The notes beneath the pieces are model-generated. The model was not told the origin of the DNA. It searched no databases and saw nothing but the letters and a program-made list of their open reading frames with translations. A stretch of 16,821 bases of DNA, taken from positions 1 to 16,821 of the forward strand of contig CAJTOV010000082.1 of NCBI GenBank assembly GCA_910577765.1, read 5' to 3'. This document shows positions 7,529 through 14,057 of the stretch, piece after piece. The first letter of the stretch is position 1, and each line of letters starts with the position of its first letter. A program made the position numbers and the translations under genes. This DNA is from an uncultured Lachnospiraceae bacterium. GTDB taxonomy: Bacteria; Bacillota; Clostridia; Lachnospirales; Lachnospiraceae.

Positions 7529-8203
7529 TTATTCTGCTCCATACTGCTCATAATATGCATCAATGGCAGCCTTCAGCCGGTCGTCAATCACAACCCGGCC
7601 CTTATACGGACGGTTGTAGAGATGCTCCACCACCTCTCCCATGGTCACAATGGCCGTGGTCTTAAGGCCGTATTTTTCTTCGATTTCCTTCAGGGCAGAC
7701 TGGGTGCCTTTTCCCCGCTCCATACGGTCCACAGACACTACCAGCCCCAGAACCTCCACATCCCCCTGGGCCCGGATAATGGGAAGGGTCTCCTCAATGG
7801 AGGTACCTGCGGTGGTCACATCCTCAATAATCACCACCCGGTCACGGTCCTGGACCGGACTCCCCAGAAGAATGCCCTTATCCCCGTGGTCCTTGATCTC
7901 CTTCCGGTTGGAGCAGTAGCGGATATCCGCATCATAGAACTCACTGATAGCCATGGTAGTGGCCACTGTCAGGGGAATCCCCTTGTAGGCCGGCCCAAAC
8001 AGCACGTCAAAATCCATCCCAAAGGCATTCTGGATTGCCTTTGCATAGTACTCTCCCAGCCGCCGGAGCTGGGTCCCGGTACGGTAAAAACCAGTATTCA
8101 CAAAAAACGGGGTCTTCCGCCCGCTCTTAGTCACAAAATCACCAAACTTTAAGACCTCACAGTCAATCATAAACTCGATAAATTCCTGCTTGTATGCTTC
8201 CAT
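7529..8203 (-). CDS. pyrE: Orotate phosphoribosyltransferase, 224 residues
   Basis: The enzyme joins orotate to PRPP to give orotidine 5'-phosphate, the fifth step of UMP synthesis, in the cytoplasm as a dimer. The PRPP-binding signature VVIIEDVTTAGTS is intact, with the acidic pair Glu127-Asp128. The N-terminus (FGDFVTKSGRKTPFFVNTGF) matches the PyrE substrate-binding region, and the loop CSNRKEIKDHGDKG is the flexible catalytic loop. The length is normal for the long clostridial PyrE. The ATG at 8203 has GGGAGG 9 nt upstream. It stands alone here: no other pyr genes are adjacent, and it has its own promoter (8261-8289) and downstream hairpin. No PyrR-type attenuator is evident in its roughly 50-nt leader. 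Confidence 0.96.
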   Translation of the reverse strand: MEAYKQEFIEFMIDCEVLKFGDFVTKSGRKTPFFVNTGFYRTGTQLRRLGEYYAKAIQNAFGMDFDVLFGPAYKGIPLTVATTMAISEFYDADIRYCSNRKEIKDHGDKGILLGSPVQDRDRVVIIEDVTTAGTSIEETLPIIRAQGDVEVLGLVVSVDRMERGKGTQSALKEIEEKYGLKTTAIVTMGEVVEHLYNRPYKGRVVIDDRLKAAIDAYYEQYGAE

Positions 8204-8260
8204 CCTTCAAAACCTCCCTCATTCTCCGGTTCAGGTTTCTTGTATGCGTCCTGTTTCCAT

Positions 8261-8289
8261 AGTATAGCATAACATCCGGAAAATAACAA
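8261..8289 (-). promoter_or_regulatory. Sigma-A promoter of pyrE
   Basis: On the minus strand TTGTTA (8289-8284) and TATACT (8266-8261) are separated by exactly 17 nt, with TG one base before the -10 (extended -10). Transcription would start near 8254, leaving a leader of about 50 nt. It lies 26 nt or more past the stop of the small cassette gene, so pyrE does not depend on that gene. Confidence 0.75.
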
Positions 8290-8314
8290 TTCCCTTTTCA
8301 AATTCCATAGAAAC

Positions 8315-8737
8315 TCAAATCGTCTCGATGATGCTTCCCGTCTTCTGTACCAGTCTTTCCTTCCAGCGGATCTGATATTTCCGGTAGGCACATGAGTAAA
8401 TCTCCTGGGTTTTGCATTTATTGGCGATGATCCGGTATCGCAGCTGGTATCCTGCCAGTTCCCTGGCCAATAGTTTCCCGGTTGCTTCCAGCTGCCTCGC
8501 CGCCTTCACCAGATCGGAACCTTTCAGCTCGATCAGATACGCTGTCCGTGTATCTTCATTCATTAGCAGATAATCACACCTGTTTCCTTCCTTTATGACG
8601 GTTCCGTCAATTTTGTAATGTGTCACATATGCACCTGACGGATTATTTCCTTTATGATATTGCGGATTTCCCTTGTCCCCTGATATAATCTGGGAAGCCC
8701 TGGGACTGCACAATGATTCAAACCCTTTTAAAGCCAT
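8315..8737 (-). CDS. Small PD-(D/E)XK-like putative nuclease, partner of the ATPase, 140 residues
   Basis: I cannot assign a named family. The visible core fits a PD-(D/E)XK nuclease fold: Asp55 (NRCDYLLMN), a hairpin strand (TAYLIELKG) with Glu70-x-Lys72, then a helix with Gln82 (AARQLEATGKLL) and a strand (YRIIANK). That D...ExK...Q pattern is shared with many nucleases, but also occurs in degenerate relatives. The first 45 residues are polar with Gly/Asn/Pro-rich loops, and the tail is basic (YRKYQIRWKERLVQK), compatible with nucleic-acid binding. The ATG shares its A with the TAA of the ATPase gene (TAATG), the classic mark of coupled translation, and no good ribosome site of its own is present. 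Base composition is A/T-rich like the ATPase. I infer the effector of a two-gene system, possibly defensive. Confidence 0.72.
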   Translation of the reverse strand: MALKGFESLCSPRASQIISGDKGNPQYHKGNNPSGAYVTHYKIDGTVIKEGNRCDYLLMNEDTRTAYLIELKGSDLVKAARQLEATGKLLARELAGYQLRYRIIANKCKTQEIYSCAYRKYQIRWKERLVQKTGSIIETI

Positions 8738-10071
8738 TAAACCACCACACTTCCTTCATCTGTATTCTCAAGCTCCAGAAGTTTGTCAAAATCCTGATTA
8801 ATAACCTTGGATATTTCATCAATTCTCTCATTTTGAATCATATGGATTTCTCCATCCATACAGTTATCAATCACTCCATTTTGAACAAACCAGGAATCGA
8901 ACTTCTTCCAGTCGATCCAGATTGATCCGGGAATAATGGCTTCTGCCGCTTTCCGGTCATTTTCCTGTACCGTATGAGCATATAATAAATTATTCAGGGT
9001 TCCAAGCACATAGGGACTGTGAGTCGTCAACAGGACCGAATGCTTACAATTACCAGCCAGTGCGATCAGTTCTGTGATATATTTCTGGGATTCTGGAAAC
9101 AGGTGGGATTCCGGCTCCTCAATAATAAACAGAACCGGATTCTGATGCAGAAGATAATAAAATAATAAATTTAAAATCCACACACTCTCCTGCTGTCCTG
9201 ACGAAGAAAAATTAATCTTTACATATTTTCCGTTGTCAAGAACGATCTGCTCCTCCCCATTACTATAACGATACGTGCCCCGCAGAATCTTTTTTATCAG
9301 GATTAATGCCTGTTCCAGAATATCCGGAGACACACGGCCGTTTCCTGGCCTGTATACCATGAGCCCCTTAAGCCCCTCTGAAAATTCAGGCTTCAGGCGG
9401 AGGATTCTTTCCAGGTAATCCCTGGTACAGCTGTCTATCAGACGCTTTTGTGTATCATCCATTTTCGCGTAAATATAATTGATCTGCTGCGACAGCAAAG
9501 TTATCATACTGCGTCCTGCCGGAACATATACAACCATATACGGATCATCCAGCAGACGGTACAGCTGGTTTCTGAATTTTTTAAGTTCTTCCTCCGGCAC
9601 ACCCAGAACTGTGGCAGATAAACAGCGATTATGGCACCAAAGAAATTCTTTTAAATCATTGCTTAAAGTGATCCAAATGTAATTCGGTGTTGTATATCCG
9701 GTATCATTTACAAGCGAAATTCTAATAGTACAAGTTTCGGTAAAACAGTATTCCAGATACATGTCACTGGACATTCCCCAGGCAGAACCAAAGGTCCGCA
9801 AAAATTTCTCACGCAGACAGTCCTCCAGCTTTTTTCGCAGTCCGTTTCTGTTTTCAGACTGGTCCTCAGGCAGCCCGTTTTCGGGCACCAGATCCAGTGC
9901 CTGTTCCTTGGCAAGTTCTATAATATCGTCCTTTATTGTCCGAAAAAAATAAATTGCTTTGGCAATCGTGCTTTTTCCAGATGCCTGGAAACCGGTCAAT
10001 GTCATGAAATGGGAGCATTCCATTTCACAATGTTCGATCGGCCCCAGTTTATGAATCACCAGCTTGTGCAC
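8737..10071 (-). CDS. OLD/ABC-type AAA ATPase, 444 residues
   Basis: A soluble P-loop ATPase of the ABC/SMC/RecF/OLD class. Walker A is GFQASGKST (residues 27-35), directly after an N-terminal KLGPIEH strand. The signature-like SSSGQQE lies around residue 292. Walker B is VLFIIEEPESHLFPES with Glu318-Glu319, and the switch histidine is His351 (LLTTHSPYVL). Between them is a helical insertion of about 250 residues, in place of a long coiled coil. Only about 90 residues follow His351, with no TOPRIM motifs, so unlike OLD or GajA it has no built-in nuclease; the adjacent small protein may supply it. The start is GTG at 10071 with AAAGGGG about 10 nt upstream. DNA here is clearly more A/T-rich than its neighbours. 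Such ATPases serve as sensors in Septu, Gabija, PARIS and others; this pairing matches none I know. Confidence 0.85.
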   Translation of the reverse strand: MHKLVIHKLGPIEHCEMECSHFMTLTGFQASGKSTIAKAIYFFRTIKDDIIELAKEQALDLVPENGLPEDQSENRNGLRKKLEDCLREKFLRTFGSAWGMSSDMYLEYCFTETCTIRISLVNDTGYTTPNYIWITLSNDLKEFLWCHNRCLSATVLGVPEEELKKFRNQLYRLLDDPYMVVYVPAGRSMITLLSQQINYIYAKMDDTQKRLIDSCTRDYLERILRLKPEFSEGLKGLMVYRPGNGRVSPDILEQALILIKKILRGTYRYSNGEEQIVLDNGKYVKINFSSSGQQESVWILNLLFYYLLHQNPVLFIIEEPESHLFPESQKYITELIALAGNCKHSVLLTTHSPYVLGTLNNLLYAHTVQENDRKAAEAIIPGSIWIDWKKFDSWFVQNGVIDNCMDGEIHMIQNERIDEISKVINQDFDKLLELENTDEGSVVV

Positions 10072-10127
10072 AATTTGTCAGCCCCTTTCACTTTTCGTTA
10101 CCGTTCATAAGGTTCCCAATCTCTGTT

Positions 10128-10157
10128 ATTATAATCTACCGGGAATTAGAAATGCAA
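10128..10157 (-). promoter_or_regulatory. Probable promoter of the ATPase/nuclease cassette
   Basis: A perfect TATAAT lies on the minus strand (10133-10128). The best -35 match is weak, TTGCAT with an 18-nt spacer. Transcription would start near 10121, about 50 nt before the GTG. The -10 is persuasive, the -35 is not. Confidence 0.5.
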
Positions 10158-10258
10158 CCTGGAAATATGGAAAATGGCTATAATAGTAGCGGTTCCGTAA
10201 CAGTTCAGATAGGTCTGCGCGTTTACCGCGCTGACCGTAAGAAAATGTAGCGGTCGCG

Positions 10259-10302
10259 GGCATACGGCCCATCGCGTTAGCGATTCTGAATGGCCGTATG
10301 CC
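10259..10302. repeat. Nested hairpin inside the palindromic element
   Basis: Outer arms GGCATACGGCC (10259-10269) and GGCCGTATGCC (10292-10302) are a perfect 11-bp inverted repeat. Inside it ATCGC and GCGAT (10271-10275, 10280-10284) close a GTTA tetraloop. The left arm abuts another hairpin (10226-10259) and the right arm abuts the 12-mer stem, so three helices are stacked without spacers. Confidence 0.75.
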
Positions 10303-10352
10303 GTAACAGTTCAAGGGGTATCTGAACTGTTACGCGGTTCCGTTACAGTTCA
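10302..10352. repeat. Three alternating copies of a 12-mer giving two exclusive hairpins
   Basis: CGTAACAGTTCA at 10302-10313 can pair perfectly with TGAACTGTTACG at 10323-10334. The latter can instead pair with CGTTACAGTTCA at 10341-10352, with one mismatch. The two stems compete for the middle copy. Confidence 0.75.
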
Positions 10353-10355
10353 CAC

Positions 10356-10385
10356 CCCAGCCGATCACCACACTGATCGGCTGGG
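10356..10385. repeat. Perfect 12-bp hairpin within the element
   Basis: CCCAGCCGATCA and TGATCGGCTGGG flank a six-base loop, CCACAC. No T-run follows on either strand, so it is more likely a structural or protein-binding palindrome than a stand-alone terminator. Confidence 0.7.
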
Positions 10386-10411
10386 AAGATGTGCGTAATG
10401 GCCAAAATCCG

Positions 10412-10443
10412 GTTCAGCCGGCGGCAAGATGCCCCGGCTGAAC
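10412..10443 (-). terminator. Hairpin just after the helicase stop, possible terminator
   Basis: GTTCAGCCGG and CCGGCTGAAC form a perfect 10-bp stem with a 12-nt loop, 7 nt past the helicase stop. On the minus strand it is followed by CGGATTTTGG, a weak T-run. It forms the right end of the palindromic element and may protect or end the helicase transcript. Confidence 0.5.
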
Positions 10444-10449
10444 TGTCAC

Positions 10450-13400
10450 CTATACTATGTCAAACAGACTCATCTGATACCCTCCGTCCCAGTCCCGCTT
10501 CTGCCGGACCTGCTCTTTCCGGACAGTATCTTCCGGAATTTCCTTTAAGAACCTGGACACTTCCCCGGAAACGGTCATCACCAGTTCCTCCTTTGCCCGG
10601 GTCATGGCCACGTAGAGAAGCCGCCGTTCCTCCTCCACATCAGTGTCCTTTCCTTTAAGTTCCAGCGGGACCAGCCCGTCCCGGACCCCACACAGAAGCA
10701 CCACCGGGAACTCCAGTCCCTTGGAGCCGTGGATGGTCATCAGGGTCACTGCATCGGAGGTATAGTGCTTTCCGCCGCACCGCTTTAAGTCGCTTTCCCG
10801 GCCAAAGGCCAGGGCCGTCAGCATTTCCTCCATGGTCTTATAAAATACAGCCATGTCAGACAATTTCCCCAGCCCCGGATGGTCTGTCAGCTCCAGGTCC
10901 TTCTGCCAGCTTTCCCACAGCTTCCCCGGCTTTCCCCTGCCCAAAAGCTTCCGGTATTTCTCCGCCAAAGCTTCATAGGGACACTGGGAGGTGCTCTCCT
11001 CCCCCAGGTTCCACAGAAGCTTTAAACAAAGTCTGTGTGACAGAACGTCTCCCGGATTTACCAGGCTTCTGAAAAATGCCAGGCTTCCCCGGACCTTCTC
11101 CTCCTCCAGAAAATCCTCCCGGCCTGTGACCACATAGGGAATTCCTTCCTTTTTCAGGCAGGTCTCCAGAAGCTCTGCCTGACGGTGGGTCCGGTAGATC
11201 ACGGCTATGTCCGCAAAGCTTCTGGGGCTGCGCTCCTCCAGGCCGCCAAAGCCTTCCTGGGCATCCAGCATGTCGATCCCTCCCACCAGGCGGTTGATCT
11301 CTTTGGCTGCAAAGATGGCCTCTGCCCGTTCCCCGGCTCCTTCTGCCAGACGGACCGGAAGGCCGGAAGGCTGCACTGGCTCCAGAAGGTGTATGGGGTC
11401 CAGGGACTGTGCGGCGTCCATAGAATGTATGGAATCCAGGGACTGTGTGGCGTCCACAGGACGTATGGGGTCCAGGGACTCCCCGGCAGTTCCCGCCCCT
11501 TCCAGAACCTTCCCGGCTGCTGCCAGAATCTCCGGTGTGGACCGGTAATTCTTTTTCAGGGGAATCACCTGGGCACCGGTCTCCTGGCAGAACCGCCGGA
11601 AGCTTCCGGCATCCGCCCCACGAAAGCCGTAGATGGCCTGGTTGGGATCTCCGATGATGAACACCTCCCGGCCACCCTGGCTCCAGGCCCGGATCAGACG
11701 GTACTGCAAGGGGCTGATATCCTGGAATTCATCTACCAGAAGATAAGGGAAGGTACAGCCCCGCTCCTGGTCCTGGGCCATCTGAAGGGCCCGGATCAGA
11801 AGATCATCGAAATCCAGGACTCCCAGAGCGGCCAGCCGCCGGTTATAACACTGGACCGCCTGGTCCAGATCCACAGGGCTGTCCGGCGCCGCTGACGCTG
11901 GTGCCGGTGTCTGTGCTGGTGCGGGTTCCAGTGTCAGCGCCGATGCCACCACAGGTGCTGGTGCGGGTTCCAATGTCAGTGCTGATGCCACCGCCGTTAT
12001 CGGTGCCGGTACCTGTGCTGCCGCCAGCGCCAGCTCCGTCTTCCTGCCGGAAATCTTCTGGCGCAGGTTTTTTACATTTCCCCGGATTCCCAGCTCATGG
12101 GCCACTTCCCGGACCAGTTCCAGTACCGTGCCCTCCTCTGCCAGGGTGAATGCTTCTCCCGATGCCAGCAGCAGATCATAGCAGATGGCATGGAAGGTTC
12201 CGATCCGTACCTTTCCGGCTGCTCCCCGTTTCCCAAGCTGGTCCTGGAGACGGGTCCGCATTTCCTTTGCCGCCTGGCTGGTAAAGGTCACTGCCGTGAT
12301 CTCTCCCGGTCTGACCCGGTGGTTCTGGAGCAGATAGAGAATGCGGGAGACCAGGGTCCTTGTCTTGCCGGTTCCCGGCCCTGCCATGACCGCCATCGCC
12401 GGAGCCAGGGACTGGACTGCCAGAAGCTGGTCTTCGTTGAGAGTCTGGGCGGACGCAGCCGGAAATCCGGCTTCTGCCGTAGCGGCTGCCTCCCGGACTC
12501 CGGCGGTCTGCATTTCTGATGCCGCCACAAAGTCTCCGCCGTCCTGCATTCCTGACGCTGCCCCTGGGACTCTGCCAGCCTGCACTCCTGACGCTGCCCC
12601 TGCTTCTCCGTCAGCCCCCATTTCTGATACTGCCCCAGAGACTCCCTTCTCCGCATTCCTGTCTTCTGTCCCGGTTTCCTTGTCCCCTCCCAGTCCCGGG
12701 CCGAATCCGGCACATCCGAACAGACTCATCTGCCCTTCCATGGCATCCAGCTCCGAAGGCTCAAACAGATGGATCGTGCCGTATTCCCCGTCAAATCCCG
12801 GGAAACGCCGTACCTGGCCCTGCCGCAGCCTCCGGATTCCTTCCGCGATCTGGTAGCCGGACCGGCTGCGGATATCCTCCACTGACAGCTCCCGGAGGAT
12901 TGAGAATTCCGTCCCCAGCTTTCCCAGCATTTCCTCATACAGCCGCTGCACCTTTGTGCTGGCCGCCCCGTGGCCTGTGGAGGCGGCGATCACCTCCGGC
13001 AGGGGAACCAGACTTTCAAAGGGAACTGCCCCGGGACGGCTGTAGCCTTCCGCCCGGTCCGCCAGCTGCTCCACCCGGTGGGATACCCCAAGGGTCAGCT
13101 TCTTACCGCACACCGGGCATTTCCCATGATACCCTTCTGCCTCCCGGGGGCTCAGACAAAGATGGCATTTCCGGTGGCCGTCGTAGTGGTATTTGCCCTC
13201 CTCCGGGAAGAATTCAATGGTTCCTGCCAGCCCCTTTCCCTCCTGTATGGCGCCGTAGAGACCTTCATAGGACATGGGAATCTCCAGCAGATTGGCCTCC
13301 CGTCCCAGCCTGCCCGGGGAGTGGGCGTCGGAATTGGAGATCATCTGGAACCGGTCCAGGGCCGACAGACGCCAGTTCATAGGCGGATCAGAAGAAAGGC

Positions 13401-13983
13401 CGGTCTCAAAGGCACGGATATGGGGAGTCAGATCCTCAAAGCACTCTTCCACCCTGTCAAACCCGGAGAAAGCCCCGAACATGGAGAAATGGGGCGTCCA
13501 GATATGGGCCGGCACAAAGATGGCCCTGGGACAGATTTCCAGGGTGATCTCCAGCAGGTCCCGGCTGTCCAGCCCCAGAATCGGCCTGCCGTCGGAATGA
13601 ATGTTGCCGATGGCCTCCAGCTTCCGGGACAGAAGCTCTGCTTCCTCAAGCCCCGGCAGCAGGATCAGGTTATGTACCTTCCGCACCCGCCCATGCTTTT
13701 TGTAGATGGAACTGATCTCCCCGGATACCACAAACCGCGGAAAGCCCTGGCCCATGGGGGCACGGTCCTTTAGCCGCAGTTCTTTCCTGAGACAGTAAAG
13801 ACCGTCCTCCGCGGGAACCAGCTTCTCTGCCAGCTCCTGCCGCCAGGCCGGGTGGGTGAAATCCCCGGTTCCCAGAAGGTCAATCCCCTTTCTTCTGGCC
13901 CACAGATCCAGGTACTCCGGGACACACTCCCTGCTGGTAGCCCGGGAATACCGGGAATGGATGTGTAAATCTGCTATATACAT
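10450..13983 (-). CDS. PHP-domain phosphoesterase fused to UvrD/PcrA-like superfamily 1 helicase, 1177 residues
   Basis: Residues 1-422 match the PHP proteins related to B. subtilis YqxK: DLHIHS (His7, His9), GTGDFTHP, PAHIWTP and ISNSDAHSP supply metal ligands, and a zinc-knuckle-like CxxC pair lies at 273/276 and 289/292. From about residue 510 follows a 3'-5' SF1A helicase: Q-motif NEDQ, Walker A AGPGTGKT (Lys540), VDEFQD (Asp751-Glu752), IGDPNQAIYGFRGAD, KKNYRS, TIHGSKGLEF (about 1083) and LLYVAMTRAKEEL. The pair suggests nuclease or phosphatase plus unwinding in DNA repair. QMSLF occurs twice, at 418-422 and 1170-1174, resembling beta-clamp binding peptides. Low-complexity repeats fill the linker (450-497) and two helicase loops. 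AGGAG lies 7 nt before the ATG, and a strong promoter lies just upstream. Such fusions occur in Clostridia; the DNA-repair role is inferred. Confidence 0.92.
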   Translation of the reverse strand: MYIADLHIHSRYSRATSRECVPEYLDLWARRKGIDLLGTGDFTHPAWRQELAEKLVPAEDGLYCLRKELRLKDRAPMGQGFPRFVVSGEISSIYKKHGRVRKVHNLILLPGLEEAELLSRKLEAIGNIHSDGRPILGLDSRDLLEITLEICPRAIFVPAHIWTPHFSMFGAFSGFDRVEECFEDLTPHIRAFETGLSSDPPMNWRLSALDRFQMISNSDAHSPGRLGREANLLEIPMSYEGLYGAIQEGKGLAGTIEFFPEEGKYHYDGHRKCHLCLSPREAEGYHGKCPVCGKKLTLGVSHRVEQLADRAEGYSRPGAVPFESLVPLPEVIAASTGHGAASTKVQRLYEEMLGKLGTEFSILRELSVEDIRSRSGYQIAEGIRRLRQGQVRRFPGFDGEYGTIHLFEPSELDAMEGQMSLFGCAGFGPGLGGDKETGTEDRNAEKGVSGAVSEMGADGEAGAASGVQAGRVPGAASGMQDGGDFVAASEMQTAGVREAAATAEAGFPAASAQTLNEDQLLAVQSLAPAMAVMAGPGTGKTRTLVSRILYLLQNHRVRPGEITAVTFTSQAAKEMRTRLQDQLGKRGAAGKVRIGTFHAICYDLLLASGEAFTLAEEGTVLELVREVAHELGIRGNVKNLRQKISGRKTELALAAAQVPAPITAVASALTLEPAPAPVVASALTLEPAPAQTPAPASAAPDSPVDLDQAVQCYNRRLAALGVLDFDDLLIRALQMAQDQERGCTFPYLLVDEFQDISPLQYRLIRAWSQGGREVFIIGDPNQAIYGFRGADAGSFRRFCQETGAQVIPLKKNYRSTPEILAAAGKVLEGAGTAGESLDPIRPVDATQSLDSIHSMDAAQSLDPIHLLEPVQPSGLPVRLAEGAGERAEAIFAAKEINRLVGGIDMLDAQEGFGGLEERSPRSFADIAVIYRTHRQAELLETCLKKEGIPYVVTGREDFLEEEKVRGSLAFFRSLVNPGDVLSHRLCLKLLWNLGEESTSQCPYEALAEKYRKLLGRGKPGKLWESWQKDLELTDHPGLGKLSDMAVFYKTMEEMLTALAFGRESDLKRCGGKHYTSDAVTLMTIHGSKGLEFPVVLLCGVRDGLVPLELKGKDTDVEEERRLLYVAMTRAKEELVMTVSGEVSRFLKEIPEDTVRKEQVRQKRDWDGGYQMSLFDIV
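11392..11480. repeat. 36-bp in-frame tandem repeat in the helicase gene
   Basis: About 2.5 imperfect copies with period 36 bp start at 11392, 11428 and 11464, each beginning TATGG and containing TCCAGGGACT. They encode a 12-residue unit of the type SLDPIHxxDAxQ at about residues 835-864, in a loop of the helicase between the KKNYRS motif and domain 2. The period is a multiple of three, so copy-number change keeps the frame. Confidence 0.8.
11911..11992. repeat. 42-bp in-frame tandem repeat in the helicase gene
   Basis: CTGGTGCGGGTTCCA occurs at 11916 and 11958, with the similarity running on through GATGCCACC, giving two copies of a 42-bp unit. It encodes ASALTLEPAPAP repeated (residues about 664-691), a Pro/Ala-rich insert between helicase motifs I and II. 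Flanking sequence (11890-12020) is a degenerate extension of the same simple composition. Confidence 0.8.
12493..12636. repeat. 36-bp tandem repeat, four copies, in the PHP-helicase linker
   Basis: Units at 12493-12528, 12529-12564, 12565-12600 and 12601-12636 encode the 12-residue pattern GAASxMQxGGxx (residues 450-497). They lie between the end of the PHP part (QMSLF, 418-422) and the helicase Q-motif, so they form a flexible tether of the two enzymes. Confidence 0.82.
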
Positions 13984-14028
13984 ATACTTTCTCCTGGTAA
14001 CAGTGATTTGGTTACGGTTCTGACTTTC

Positions 14029-14057
14029 AGTATATCCGTTTTCCGCCTTTGTTTCAA
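14029..14057 (-). promoter_or_regulatory. Sigma-A promoter of the PHP-helicase gene
   Basis: On the minus strand TTGAAA (14057-14052) and TATACT (14034-14029) stand 17 nt apart. The -35 box contains the TGA stop codon of the upstream membrane-protein gene. Transcription would start near 14022, giving a leader of about 38 nt that includes a small GTAAC/GTTAC hairpin just before the ribosome site. Confidence 0.72.

Larger units (their letters stand above)
10189..10449. repeat. Composite palindromic repeat element (non-coding, many hairpins)
   Basis: This is the only long gene-free stretch (10072-10449). Beyond the cassette promoter it is packed with structure. The 12-mer CGTAACAGTTCA occurs at 10196-10207 and 10302-10313, inverted at 10323-10334, with one mismatch at 10341-10352, and a related inverted CTGAACTGTCAC lies at the far end (10438-10449). 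A 19-nt block, GCGGTTCCGT(A/T)ACAGTTCA, is directly repeated at 10189-10207 and 10334-10352. Hairpins occupy 10226-10259 (CCGCG, ACCG with CGGT, CGCGG), 10259-10302, 10302-10334, 10356-10385 and 10412-10443. GTAACAGTTCAG near the left end and its near-inverse at the right end give the element terminal inverted repeats. It stops exactly at the helicase stop codon. No protein is encoded. It looks like a REP/MITE-type dispersed repeat; copy number elsewhere is unknown. Confidence 0.7.

Noticed and set aside
8737..10071. Possible OLD-family nuclease (ATPase plus TOPRIM)
   Set aside because: Only about 90 residues follow the switch histidine and no TOPRIM acidic motifs are visible.
10179..10184. 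A plus-strand TATAAT that could transcribe the palindromic element as an RNA
   Set aside because: No acceptable -35 box lies 16-18 nt upstream, so it is not listed as a promoter.
12493..12636. CRISPR-like periodicity
   Set aside because: Repeats are contiguous 36-bp units without spacers and are translated in frame; no cas genes are present.
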